From Candidatus Calditenuaceae archaeon JGI OTU-1 (GTDB taxonomy: Archaea; Thermoproteota; Nitrososphaeria_A; Caldarchaeales; Calditenuaceae), in NCBI GenBank assembly GCA_000494145.1, contig AWOE01000064.1:2597-11006 (forward strand): a DNA stretch of 8,410 nucleotides. The letters run 5' to 3'. The position numbers and the translations under genes are program-made. Below the pieces are notes generated by a model. The model had not been told where the DNA came from and did not search any database. It saw only the letters and a program-made list of their open reading frames with translations. This document shows positions 1 to 6,459 of this stretch, in pieces (position 1 is the stretch's first letter; each line of letters opens with the position of its first letter).

Positions 1-462
1 ATCACGCTGATCTCCCTCCTCTACTACCTCGTCGTGACGGTGCCCTTCGTCTACTTCAGGGGAGGGCCGCAGGCCGTCTCCCACCTCCTTCCGGCGCTTC
101 TGGTGCTGGCGGTAGGTCTTGTGCCGCTCTTCCTCTTCGCCGCTCTCGTGGCGATCCTAACACTCCTCGTCAGGACCGAGGCCTTCATCGAGCTGGTCTC
201 GGCCGCGGTCTACACGTTCACCGGCATAGCTTACCCTCTGACCGTTTTCCCCCAGATAGTTGTCGCCCTAGCCCAGTTCCTTCCGCATCCTCACGTGGCC
301 GAGTCGGTGAGGCTCGCGGTCTTCTACGGCGTCCTCGAGCCGGCGAGGTTCCTCCCGATGCTGGCGGTCCTAGCTGGGTACGCTGTCTTCTCCACGGTTC
401 TGTACTCCCGCATCGAGCGCGCCCTCAGGAGGGGAGGGAGGTATGAGGTCGTCACCGAGTGA
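1..462 (+). CDS. ABC-2 type transporter permease, 3' part only
   Basis: The reading frame is open from base 1, so the gene begins left of the window and 153 codons of its 3' part are visible. The product is very hydrophobic, with about four membrane segments (around residues 1-20, 30-57, 64-90 and 115-135), and ends in a short basic cytoplasmic tail (RIERALRRGGR). A proline-containing loop after a GIAYPLTVFP stretch, followed by an amphipathic helix and a last membrane segment, matches the C-terminal half of ABC-2 type permeases, the membrane subunits of exporters for drugs, lipids or polysaccharides. Its stop codon lies 20 nt inside the next permease gene, so the two are co-transcribed and probably form a heterodimeric channel. 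The ATPase gene would be expected upstream. Substrate unknown. A GTG at 34 is not the real start because coding continues upstream of it. Confidence 0.75.
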   Translation: MTLISLLYYLVVTVPFVYFRGGPQAVSHLLPALLVLAVGLVPLFLFAALVAILTLLVRTEAFIELVSAAVYTFTGIAYPLTVFPQIVVALAQFLPHPHVAESVRLAVFYGVLEPARFLPMLAVLAGYAVFSTVLYSRIERALRRGGRYEVVTE

Positions 463-1222
463 CCTGAAGGCCGGGCTCTGGGCCTTCTCGAGGCTACTGC
501 TGAGGAGCCCATGGTTCGCGGTCGGCCTCGTCACGGCACCGATATGGTCGATGGGGATAGGGCTGACGTTCGCGATACACGCGCCGTCGCTGCTCAACGA
601 TCAGGGATCGCTGAGGGGCCTGTCGCTCGGAGCGGGATACTTCGTCGTCACCTCGATCGTCCTCTGGAACGTCGGCCACTTCCTGAGGCAGGTCAGGGAC
701 GAGGGGGTTCTCCACTCGATCGTGCTCGCCGGCGGTAGGGTCGAGGTCCTGATGATGGCGAGGGGCATCACGTCCCTTCCCTATACGGCCCTCGCGATGG
801 CGCTCTCCTACGCGGTCATGGTTACGCTCCTCGGGTCGACGCCCTCCCTCACGGATCCGCTGGGAGCGGCGGCGTCCTTCCTCCTGCTCCACGTGGTCCT
901 GATGTCGATCTCCCTGCTGGCCGGCTCCGCATTCCTCTGGATCAGGAGGCCCTGGATCGTCACCAACGTCCTCCAGTTCCTGCTGCCGATGAGCTCCGGC
1001 ATGATCCCGGTCGAGCTCTTCCCGGAGCAGATCAGGTCCGTCATCGCCGCGTCGCCGATAGCCCACGTCTTCGAGCTGCTGAGGAGGGCCGTGACGGGAA
1101 CGCCTTCGCTGCCGCTCGGACAGCCACAGCTCGTCGCGTCAGCCGTAATCTCGGCGGCTTCGCTCCTCGCGGTCTCAGTGCTGGCGATGAGGCTCTCCAC
1201 GGAGAGGCTCAGGAGATCGTAG
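443..1222 (+). CDS. ABC-2 type transporter permease
   Basis: A 259-residue integral membrane protein with about six membrane segments. The N-terminal segment follows a short basic start (RSSPSDLKAG). The C-terminal half has the ABC-2 signature layout: a long hydrophobic helix, then a loop rich in Pro and Ser with GMIPVELFPEQ (about 194-204), then SPIAHVFELLRRAVTG (about 213-228) and a final membrane helix. It is likely the second membrane half of an exporter together with the upstream permease. The ATG start is preceded by a long purine run at 429-441 that can act as ribosome-binding site and lies inside the end of the upstream gene. It ends only 23 bp from the converging rpl18 stop codon. 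The family assignment rests on topology and the C-terminal motif; the transported substrate cannot be inferred. Confidence 0.75.
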   Translation: MRSSPSDLKAGLWAFSRLLLRSPWFAVGLVTAPIWSMGIGLTFAIHAPSLLNDQGSLRGLSLGAGYFVVTSIVLWNVGHFLRQVRDEGVLHSIVLAGGRVEVLMMARGITSLPYTALAMALSYAVMVTLLGSTPSLTDPLGAAASFLLLHVVLMSISLLAGSAFLWIRRPWIVTNVLQFLLPMSSGMIPVELFPEQIRSVIAASPIAHVFELLRRAVTGTPSLPLGQPQLVASAVISAASLLAVSVLAMRLSTERLRRS

Positions 1223-1245
1223 GGCCGGGTGCTCCGGTGAGGGCT

Positions 1246-1806
1246 TCAGCCGCCCTTGATCCTCTCGAGGACCTCCTCGAAGTGGGAGGGCAGATCCTTC
1301 AGCAGCTCGACGTCGGAGGCCGAGAACCTCTCTTTCGCCTCTTCTTCCAGAGACCTCACGTACTCGGCGATGACCTCCCCCCTTATCCTCGCCTCGTCGG
1401 GGAAGATCTCCTCCGATGCGGGGACCCTCAGGCCTGCGTCGATCGCGCCCTTGATCGCCGCGAAGACCCTCGCACCCCTCGAAGGCGTCCTCATCCCTAT
1501 GTCCGCGATCGCCTCGGTGTAGCCCTTCTCCACCGCCAGCTTCCCGGCGAGGTAGCCCGTCAGGTACGCCGCCGGCGTGTTCTTGGTCCCGGCCCTCCAC
1601 CCGTACCTCGAGAGGACCTTCGACGTCACCGTCAGCACCGTCCTGTCGCCGCCGGCCCTCGACTCGACCAGCTGGACGATCACGTACCGGTTGGTCCTCC
1701 TGACGACGAGCCTCGGCCTCCCCGACTTGACCAGCTTCAGCCTCGCCCTGTAATCGGTCACCCCCTCCCTTCTCCTCCTCGGCGGGATCCTCTTCAGCAC
1801 CGCCAT
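1246..1806 (-). CDS. rpl18: 50S ribosomal protein uL18 (L18)
   Basis: A 186-residue archaeal/eukaryotic-type L18 (bacterial L18 is about 120 residues), which binds 5S rRNA in the central protuberance of the large subunit. The basic N-terminus (RRRREGVTDYRARLKLV, 10-26) and the GRPRLVVRRTNRYVIVQLV stretch (29-47) are typical of the family. So are the AAYLTGYLAGKLA helix (79-91) and the GARVFAAIKGAIDAGL segment (111-126). The archaeal C-terminal extension (about 130-186) is present and acidic. The gene begins 4 bp after the rpl19e stop codon, with a GGAGG ribosome-binding site (1816-1820 on the complement) inside the end of rpl19e, so the two are translated from one message. In most archaea rpsE (uS5) follows rpl18; here a convergent permease gene follows instead. 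Confidence 0.95.
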   Translation of the reverse strand: MAVLKRIPPRRRREGVTDYRARLKLVKSGRPRLVVRRTNRYVIVQLVESRAGGDRTVLTVTSKVLSRYGWRAGTKNTPAAYLTGYLAGKLAVEKGYTEAIADIGMRTPSRGARVFAAIKGAIDAGLRVPASEEIFPDEARIRGEVIAEYVRSLEEEAKERFSASDVELLKDLPSHFEEVLERIKGG

Positions 1807-1810
1807 CCCC

Positions 1811-2230
1811 TCATCCCTCCTTCTTGATCACGTCCATCTCGACCAGCAGGTTCCTGATGTCGGCGATCGACTTGAACCTGCCGGCCTTGACCTGCAGGTA
1901 CAGCTTCCTGTAGAGCGACCTGTCGATGATGCCGCGGTCCCTCAACCTCTTCAGGTACCTCCTCTGGGGCCTGACCCTCATGATCCAGCGCTCCTTCTTC
2001 GTCAGCGTCGCGTACTTCCCTCCCTTCCTCACCCTCTTCTCCTTGACCCTGTTCCTGGTCTGGCCCCTGACCGGTGCCGCGTATATCGCGCCCTCCTCGA
2101 TCAGGGCCCTCACGTCCTCCCGGGTTATGGCGTCGGCTATGTCCTCGAGCCTCTCCGGGTCGAACCTGATCCTGTTCTCCCCGACGCCCAGTATGTCGGC
2201 CGCGAGCCTCCTCTGGAGCTTCAGCTGCAT
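1811..2230 (-). CDS. rpl19e: 50S ribosomal protein eL19 (L19e)
   Basis: A 139-residue L19e, a large-subunit protein found only in archaea and eukaryotes. The start (MQLKLQRRLAADILGVG) and the FDPERLEDIADAITREDVR segment (23-41) are typical of the family. The KKERWIMRVRPQRRYLKRLR helix (78-97) and the DRSLYRKLYLQVKAGRFKS end (103-121) match as well. The central basic loop (about 55-76), usually a longer run containing GSRKGK-like sequence, is short here and reads GQTRNRVKEKRVRKGGKYA, so the protein is slightly shorter than the family norm of about 150. It is the first gene of a two-gene unit with rpl18 and is transcribed divergently from gatE. The upstream purine run (GGAGGGGAG) and a TATA-like element fit a separate promoter. 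Confidence 0.93.
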   Translation of the reverse strand: MQLKLQRRLAADILGVGENRIRFDPERLEDIADAITREDVRALIEEGAIYAAPVRGQTRNRVKEKRVRKGGKYATLTKKERWIMRVRPQRRYLKRLRDRGIIDRSLYRKLYLQVKAGRFKSIADIRNLLVEMDVIKKEG

Positions 2231-2255
2231 CTCCCATCCCGCTCCCCTCCATCAT

Positions 2256-2272
2256 CTCATAAACCGTGTTTC
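2256..2272 (-). promoter_or_regulatory. Probable promoter of rpl19e-rpl18
   Basis: Read on the complement, the segment gives GAAACACGGTTTATGAG. This is an A-rich BRE-like stretch followed by a TTTATG TATA-like element in otherwise G+C-rich DNA. The TATA-like core sits about 30 nt before the ATG of rpl19e, so the transcript would have a very short leader. Assigned by position and composition only. Confidence 0.4.
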
Positions 2273-2318
2273 AGGGGGTCCGCGGAGGGGCGTTCCTGTG
2301 AGGCCGCAGAAGAACGCC

Positions 2319-2333
2319 AAAGGAGATTTACTA
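2319..2333 (+). promoter_or_regulatory. Possible gatE promoter element
   Basis: AAAGGAGATTTACTA is the only A+T-rich stretch between the divergent rpl19e and gatE genes that faces gatE. An archaeal start site about 25 nt downstream would fall near 2350-2355, just ahead of the ribosome-binding site at 2353-2360. The match to a TATA consensus is weak. The rest of the 141-bp gap shows no other recognisable element. Confidence 0.25.
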
Positions 2334-2352
2334 CGAGGGCCGATCGGTCGCT

Positions 2353-2360
2353 GGAGGAGG
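2353..2360 (+). promoter_or_regulatory. Ribosome-binding site supporting the TTG start of gatE
   Basis: GGAGGAGG lies 11 nt before TTG at 2372. No ATG or GTG is available near this point in the frame. The family usually begins two to three residues before the DYxEVGLKVGLEIH motif, which agrees with this TTG. Confidence 0.55.
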
Positions 2361-2371
2361 GGCAGGCGGGT

Positions 2372-4252
2372 TTGGGGCTGGATTACCGCGAGGTCGGCCT
2401 GAAGGTCGGCCTCGAGATCCACAGGCAGCTGGACACGAGGACCAAGCTATTCTGCGACTGCCCCACCGATCCCAAGCCGACCGGGAGGACCATCGAGTTC
2501 ATGAGGAGGTTGAGGGAGGCCCAGAGCGAGCTGGGAGAGGTCGATCCCGCGGCGAGGTTCGAGATGAGGCGCGCCAGGACCATCGTCTACCGGGCCGACC
2601 TGGGATCGGTCTGTCTGGTCGAGATGGACGAGGAGCCACCGCACGAGCTGAACGGGGAGGCCCTCAGGGCGGCCCTTACGTTCGCGGCGATGGTAGGCGC
2701 CAGGCCCGTCGACGAGATACACGTGATGAGGAAGATCGTCATCGACGGCTCCAACACCACCGGCTTCCAGAGGACGTGCGTCGTCGCGGTTGGAGGGTCC
2801 GTCACGGTCGGCGGGAAGGTCGTGCCGATACAGACGATAACGATCGAGGAGGACGCGGCCAGGCTCGTCGAGCAGAGGGACGGGACCGTCGTCTACGACC
2901 TCTCGAGGCTCGGGATACCGCTGATCGAGGTCTCCACCGCACCCGTCATCGAGGAGCCGAGGGAGGCGTACGAGGTGGCGCTGGCGATAGGGAGGCTCCT
3001 CAGGGCGACCGGGAAGGTGAAGAGGGGCATAGGCACCGTGAGGCAGGACCTGAACGTCTCGATCGCCGGTAGCGGGCTCGTGGAGGTGAAGGGCGTCCAG
3101 GAGCTGGAGGACCTGCCGAAGGTGATCGACTACGAGGTCCGCAGGCTGCTTCACTTGGAGCGGATCAGGGACGAGCTCAGGTCACGGGGTGTGAGGCCCG
3201 AGGCCGTCAGGTCGGAGAGGGTCAGGGACCTCACGCACCTCTTCGCCTCCAGCAGGAGCAGGCTGATCTCCGGTGCCCTCTCCAAGGGCTGGAGGGTGAT
3301 GGGCGTCAGGCTCCCGGGCTTCGCGGGCCTCCTCGGAGGAGGCGACGTCAGGTTCGGCAAGGAGCTCTCGGACTACGCCAGGGCGTGGGCCGGGGTTCAG
3401 GGCATACTCCACTCCGACGAGCTGCCGGGTTACGGGATAACTCAGGACGAGGTCTCCGCTGTGAGGCGGGAGCTCGGCTGCGGCGACGGCGACGCCTTCG
3501 TTCTGGTGACGGGCCCCGAGCAGAAATGCATCGAGGCCCTCGAGGCGGTCCTCGAGAGGTCCTCCGTCGCAACGGAGGCGATACCCGACGAGACGAGGGG
3601 CGCGAGGCCCGACGGCACGACGCAGTACCTGAGGCCCCGTCCCGGCTCCGCGAGGATGTACCCTGAGACCGATGTGCCGCCCGTGAGGGTCAGCAGGGAA
3701 TTGCTGGAGGAGATAGCCCGTTCCCTCCCGAGGCCTCTCGAGGAGCTGGCCGGCGAGCTCTCGAGGAAGTACGGCCTCTCCAGGCAGCTGGCGTGGGAGC
3801 TGATCGACGGGGAGCTGGTGGAGGACTTCCTCTCGCTCGTCGGTACCGGAGTAGCGCCCTCCTTCGTCGCGAGCCTGCTGACCGAGGTGACGAAGGACCT
3901 CAGGAGGCAGGGCGTGAGGGTCGAGAACGTCAAGACCGATGCGATCCGGAGGTACCTCGAGCTGGTGGCAGAGGGGAGGACCGCCAAGGAGTCCGCGAGG
4001 GACGTCCTAGTCTATCTGGCAGGGAACCCCGGGTCGAGCGTTGAGGAGGCCCTCGAGTCCCTCAGACTCCTGGCACCGCCGCTCGAGGAGGTCGAGAGGA
4101 CGGTCGACGAGCTGGTGAGGGAGATGCTGCCGAGGCTCGGAGGGCGCGATCCCTTCGGCCCGATAATGGGTGAGCTGATGAAGAGGTACAGGGGAAGGGT
4201 CGACGGCGCCGTTCTGAGCAGACTGCTGAGGGAGAGGTTGTCGAGGGTCTGA
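2372..4252 (+). CDS. gatE: Glutamyl-tRNA(Gln) amidotransferase subunit E
   Basis: A 626-residue GatE, the archaeal subunit that works with GatD to convert Glu-tRNA(Gln) to Gln-tRNA(Gln) in the cytoplasm. The GatB-like kinase core (about 1-280) shows KVGLEIHRQLDT (11-22), LFCDCPT with a CxC pair (26-32), and RKIVIDGSNTTGFQRT (120-135). Further on come EEDAARLV (159-166), YDLSRLGIPLIEVSTAPVI (175-193) and GTVRQDLNVSI (221-231). An AspRS-like (GAD) insertion follows, including GVRLPGFAGLLGGG (311-324), then the return to the core with TTQYLRPRPGSARMYPETDVPP (416-437). The rest (about 455-626) is the helical YqeY-like tRNA-binding tail. Length is normal and no frame break is seen. The start is TTG. 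A partner gatD is not in the window. gatE is divergent from the ribosomal pair and is the last housekeeping gene before the CRISPR locus. Confidence 0.97.
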   Translation: MGLDYREVGLKVGLEIHRQLDTRTKLFCDCPTDPKPTGRTIEFMRRLREAQSELGEVDPAARFEMRRARTIVYRADLGSVCLVEMDEEPPHELNGEALRAALTFAAMVGARPVDEIHVMRKIVIDGSNTTGFQRTCVVAVGGSVTVGGKVVPIQTITIEEDAARLVEQRDGTVVYDLSRLGIPLIEVSTAPVIEEPREAYEVALAIGRLLRATGKVKRGIGTVRQDLNVSIAGSGLVEVKGVQELEDLPKVIDYEVRRLLHLERIRDELRSRGVRPEAVRSERVRDLTHLFASSRSRLISGALSKGWRVMGVRLPGFAGLLGGGDVRFGKELSDYARAWAGVQGILHSDELPGYGITQDEVSAVRRELGCGDGDAFVLVTGPEQKCIEALEAVLERSSVATEAIPDETRGARPDGTTQYLRPRPGSARMYPETDVPPVRVSRELLEEIARSLPRPLEELAGELSRKYGLSRQLAWELIDGELVEDFLSLVGTGVAPSFVASLLTEVTKDLRRQGVRVENVKTDAIRRYLELVAEGRTAKESARDVLVYLAGNPGSSVEEALESLRLLAPPLEEVERTVDELVREMLPRLGGRDPFGPIMGELMKRYRGRVDGAVLSRLLRERLSRV

Positions 4253-4310
4253 AACTGAACACGTTTTCCAGCGTTTCCAAGCATGCCGCCTCTTTGCAAA
4301 GCTATTTTGT
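4253..4310 (+). terminator. Possible T-rich termination region after gatE
   Basis: The sequence just after the gatE stop has short T-runs (TTTT at 4264-4267, TTT at 4273-4275 and 4292-4294, TTTT at 4305-4308). The whole 85-bp gap 4253-4337 is only about 39% G+C, in contrast to its surroundings. Archaeal transcription often ends at such T-rich tracts without a hairpin. No convincing stem-loop was found. Confidence 0.3.
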
Positions 4311-4325
4311 GAAACTTATTATATT
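4311..4325 (+). promoter_or_regulatory. TATA/BRE promoter of the type III CRISPR operon
   Basis: GAAACTTATTATATT is a good archaeal BRE (GAAAC) plus TATA box (core 4316-4325). The centre lies near 4320, so transcription should begin about 26 nt downstream, near 4346-4347. That is at or just after the first possible ATG (4338) and coincides with an in-frame GTG (4347). The message is therefore probably leaderless or nearly so. It would drive the small-subunit gene and the coupled RAMP genes behind it. Confidence 0.6.
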
Positions 4326-4337
4326 GGATGGAGTTTT

Positions 4338-4835
4338 ATGTCACCCGTGACCTCCCAGTCTTCGGGTTCCCAGCCTTCTTCCTCTCAACAGGAAATCGAT
4401 GAACGAATCCTCCTCGACTGGGGCGCCCGGATCGGCGTTGCTGCTTGCATGGATAACGTCGCGTCCAGCCAGCTGGAGAACCTGATAGCGTCGCTCGACT
4501 CGGTCAGTGGAAGGGAGGCCCTTTTAGCGACGGCGGCCTTCGCTCTCAGACAGGCCCAGAGACACAAGAAACAGGACCAGAGGGAGAAAAAGAAAGGTGG
4601 AATTGGGGAAAGGACAGCCAACCTGATCCTCCAAGCGCTGCTCGACCTCTACGGGAGAGAAGGTGTCGATAAGGACCATGCCAGGAAGATGCTCGGTTTC
4701 GCCAAATGGATCTACGAGTGGCTCCACGTTGAAGACAGGGACGGCAGGTCGTACTGCAAGGTCAACATTCCGAACCCCGAGAACCTGACACTCCACCACC
4801 TCTTGAAGCAGTTTGGGCAGCAGAGGACACGGTGA
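4338..4835 (+). CDS. csm2: Type III CRISPR small subunit, Csm2-like (probable)
   Basis: A 165-residue soluble, mostly helical protein with no membrane segments. The first ~18 residues are a Ser/Gln-rich, probably disordered tail. The body (about 19-165) has two helical bundles joined by a basic linker (RHKKQDQREKKKGG, 75-88). The SSQLENLIASLDSV stretch (43-56), the Ala-rich helix REALLATAAFALRQAQ (59-74) and the late ARKMLGFAKWIYEWLH segment (115-130) recall Csm2. In Csm2, a SQL-containing helix and a C-terminal F..F.e..vaY helix form the small subunit that lines the crRNA-target duplex beside Cas7. Position supports this: it is the first gene of an operon followed by Csm3-type RAMPs, with a 4-nt overlap (GTGA) to the next gene. 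Cmr5 or another type III small subunit is possible, since sequence similarity is weak. The start may be GTG at 4347, given the promoter spacing; the ATG at 4338 has only a weak GGAG (4330-4333) close by. Confidence 0.6.
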   Translation: MSPVTSQSSGSQPSSSQQEIDERILLDWGARIGVAACMDNVASSQLENLIASLDSVSGREALLATAAFALRQAQRHKKQDQREKKKGGIGERTANLILQALLDLYGREGVDKDHARKMLGFAKWIYEWLHVEDRDGRSYCKVNIPNPENLTLHHLLKQFGQQRTR

Positions 4836-5548
4836 TCTCCGTGGCGCAATTCGACGATCTCGATCGGCTCGAAGTCCTGACCGTCGTGACCGGGCAGCTG
4901 GTCAACGAGACGCCCCTAAGGATAGGTGTGGGCAGGGAGCCGCCGCTGGGATCTGCCGTAGACGCAGCGCCGATCACGATCAGGTTCGCCGACGGAAGGT
5001 CCAGCCCCTACATTCCGGGGAGCAGTCTGAAGGGTGTGCTGCGGAGCCTGGCGGAGACGATGGTAAGGAGCCAAGGTAAGGAGGTTCACAGCCCTTGGGA
5101 CTTCAATAAAATTGAAGCGGAGGCTGAGGACGGGAACTACTGCGTCATCTGTGGGATCTTCGGGAGCACAAGATTAGCGAGCCACGTCCGCGTCTACGAC
5201 GCCTATCCCGAGACCGAGGCAATAACGTTCGTGAAGACGAGCGTCGGCATCAACAGGGAGTTCGGGGGATCGGCGCCCAACATCCTCTACACGGAGCAGC
5301 AGGTCGTTCCGCACGTCCGATGGGGATTCAGGATGGACATCGTGAACATCCGCGTCTTCCCCAAGCCACTAGATGAGAGGGGGGAGCTCCTCAACAGACT
5401 GATAGGCATGCTGGTCGACGGCATGGTTCAGGTCGGTGCTAGGAAGACGCTCGGCTACGGTCGGTTGAGGCTCGACAAAGGCAGCTACAGGGTCTACGAG
5501 GTCGAGGACGGCAGGCTCGTGAAGAAGGCCGAGGGCGGTGTGGGTTGA
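4832..5548 (+). CDS. csm3: Csm3-like Cas7 RAMP backbone subunit with putative active-site Asp
   Basis: A 238-residue Cas7-family (RAMP) protein that would form the repeated backbone of a type III effector complex, holding crRNA and cutting target RNA every six nucleotides. An N-terminal RRM-like strand leads into ETPLRIGVGREPPLGSAVDAAP (26-47), then PYIPGSSLKGVLRS (59-72), the family hallmark. Asp44, in GSAVDAAP, aligns with the catalytic Asp of Csm3 (the IDSP position before PxIPGSSLKG). A CVIC pair (Cys104, Cys107) precedes GIFGS and the HVRVYDAYP strand (118-126). The Gly-rich end GARKTLGYGRLRL (202-214) is the usual second RAMP signature. The GTG start overlaps the previous stop by 4 nt and the stop overlaps the next TTG by 4 nt, so expression is coupled. 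Another GTG at 4841 could serve. It is closely related to the following gene, especially over the first 75 residues. Confidence 0.88.
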   Translation: MISVAQFDDLDRLEVLTVVTGQLVNETPLRIGVGREPPLGSAVDAAPITIRFADGRSSPYIPGSSLKGVLRSLAETMVRSQGKEVHSPWDFNKIEAEAEDGNYCVICGIFGSTRLASHVRVYDAYPETEAITFVKTSVGINREFGGSAPNILYTEQQVVPHVRWGFRMDIVNIRVFPKPLDERGELLNRLIGMLVDGMVQVGARKTLGYGRLRLDKGSYRVYEVEDGRLVKKAEGGVG

Positions 5549-6459
5549 GCGGTCTTCCGTGGAGCTCGCATTCGGTGATCCTCAGGGAGGCGGTCTTCGA
5601 GGGTTACCTCGTCGCGGATAGCCCTCTAAGGATAGGCGTAGGAAGGGAAGCTCCGCTGGGCTCGGCGGCCCATCTGGCAGTTCTGAGGATAAAGCTGAAC
5701 GGCAAACTCGTCCCCTACATTCCTGGGAGCAGCCTCAAGGGCTTCTTCAGGAGCACGGCGATCCTGCTAGCCAACCAGAAGGGTCTCACCGTCTGTAGCG
5801 GTCTCAGCAAGCAGACCTGCATGGACCAAGAGTACCACGAGTCCTGCAGGGTCAAGAAGCTGCTCGAAAAGATCCAAGAGGAGATGAAAAACGGCAACGT
5901 CGCTAACGCGATAAGACTCTTCCACGAGAGGGCCTGCCTTCTCTGCAAGGTCTTCGGCGCACCGTCCTTCAGAGGGCATGCGGAGTTCATCGACTCATAC
6001 CCCGTCAACGAGGACGGCGATGTGCAGGACGTCCCTGTCGGCGTTAGGACGGGCATCGCGATAAACAGGAGGACCGGTGCCGTCGACCAGCTCTACCAAG
6101 TCGAGTACGTCGAGTCCGGAGCCCGGTTCAGGTTCTCGATCGGGACCACCAACCTCCCCAATTACGCCCTCGGTCTCCTGGCCAAGGTCATGAGGATGCT
6201 CAACGATGGCTGGGTCAGGATAGGAGGCTTCAAGACCCGGGGCTTCGGCGAGGTGAGGGTTGAGGGGCTGCACTTCACCGCGTCCGGTCCGACCGTGCAG
6301 GGTACTAAGCTGCTTGCCGTGGACGAAAAGGACAGCGAGCTGGACCTAGCAGGCCGAGTCTCCTCGACGTTGAGGGAGCTGGAGGCCTCCGGCGACAAGG
6401 CATGGGAGGTCCTCGCCGAGCTGGAGGGGGTCTGGGACCGTGTCGAGTTCAAGCCATAG
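5545..6459 (+). CDS. Cas7-like RAMP subunit, Csx7/SSO1426-type, His at the catalytic Asp position
   Basis: A 304-residue Cas7-family protein and tandem paralog of the preceding Csm3. The shared start reads SPLRIGVGREAPLGSAAHLA (26-45), then PYIPGSSLKGFFRS (57-70). At the position of the putative catalytic Asp the residue is His43, so this subunit probably does not cut target RNA. Between PGSSLKG and CLLCKVFG it carries an insertion of about 60 residues with Cys84, Cys92 and Cys101. With Cys131 and Cys134 these could bind zinc. CLLCKVFG (131-138), HAEFIDSYP (145-153), GIAINRRTGAVDQLYQVEYV (170-189) and the Gly-rich GGFKTRGFGEVRV (227-239) match the Csx7/SSO1426 type of type III RAMPs seen in archaeal III-D-like complexes. 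A helical, acidic tail (about 258-304) lies outside the RAMP fold. The start is TTG, overlapping the previous stop by 4 nt, with only a weak purine-rich sequence upstream. Subtype naming is provisional. Confidence 0.85.
   Translation: MSGLPWSSHSVILREAVFEGYLVADSPLRIGVGREAPLGSAAHLAVLRIKLNGKLVPYIPGSSLKGFFRSTAILLANQKGLTVCSGLSKQTCMDQEYHESCRVKKLLEKIQEEMKNGNVANAIRLFHERACLLCKVFGAPSFRGHAEFIDSYPVNEDGDVQDVPVGVRTGIAINRRTGAVDQLYQVEYVESGARFRFSIGTTNLPNYALGLLAKVMRMLNDGWVRIGGFKTRGFGEVRVEGLHFTASGPTVQGTKLLAVDEKDSELDLAGRVSSTLRELEASGDKAWEVLAELEGVWDRVEFKP
6423..6430 (+). promoter_or_regulatory. Ribosome-binding site for the RAMP gene starting at 6440
   Basis: GGAGGGGG lies 9 nt before GTG at 6440, inside the end of the upstream RAMP gene. 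It is among the best-placed ribosome-binding sites in the operon and argues that translation really began at 6440, although the gene behind it is interrupted. Confidence 0.6.

Noticed and set aside
1224..1238. Small inverted repeat (CCGG, 5-nt loop, CCGG) between the converging permease and rpl18 genes.
   Set aside because: Only a 4-bp stem with no T-run, easily expected by chance in G+C-rich DNA; not called as a terminator.
2447..3154. Long antisense frames across gatE and the ribosomal genes.
   Set aside because: They are composition shadows in high-G+C DNA, with Arg/Gly/Pro-rich low-complexity products and no motifs.
4253..4337. CRISPR array or leader ahead of the type III operon.
   Set aside because: No repeated unit of 24-40 bp is present here or elsewhere in the window; the region is too short.
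4338..4400. Signal peptide or membrane anchor on the small subunit.
   Set aside because: The N-terminus is Ser/Gln-rich and polar, with no hydrophobic core.
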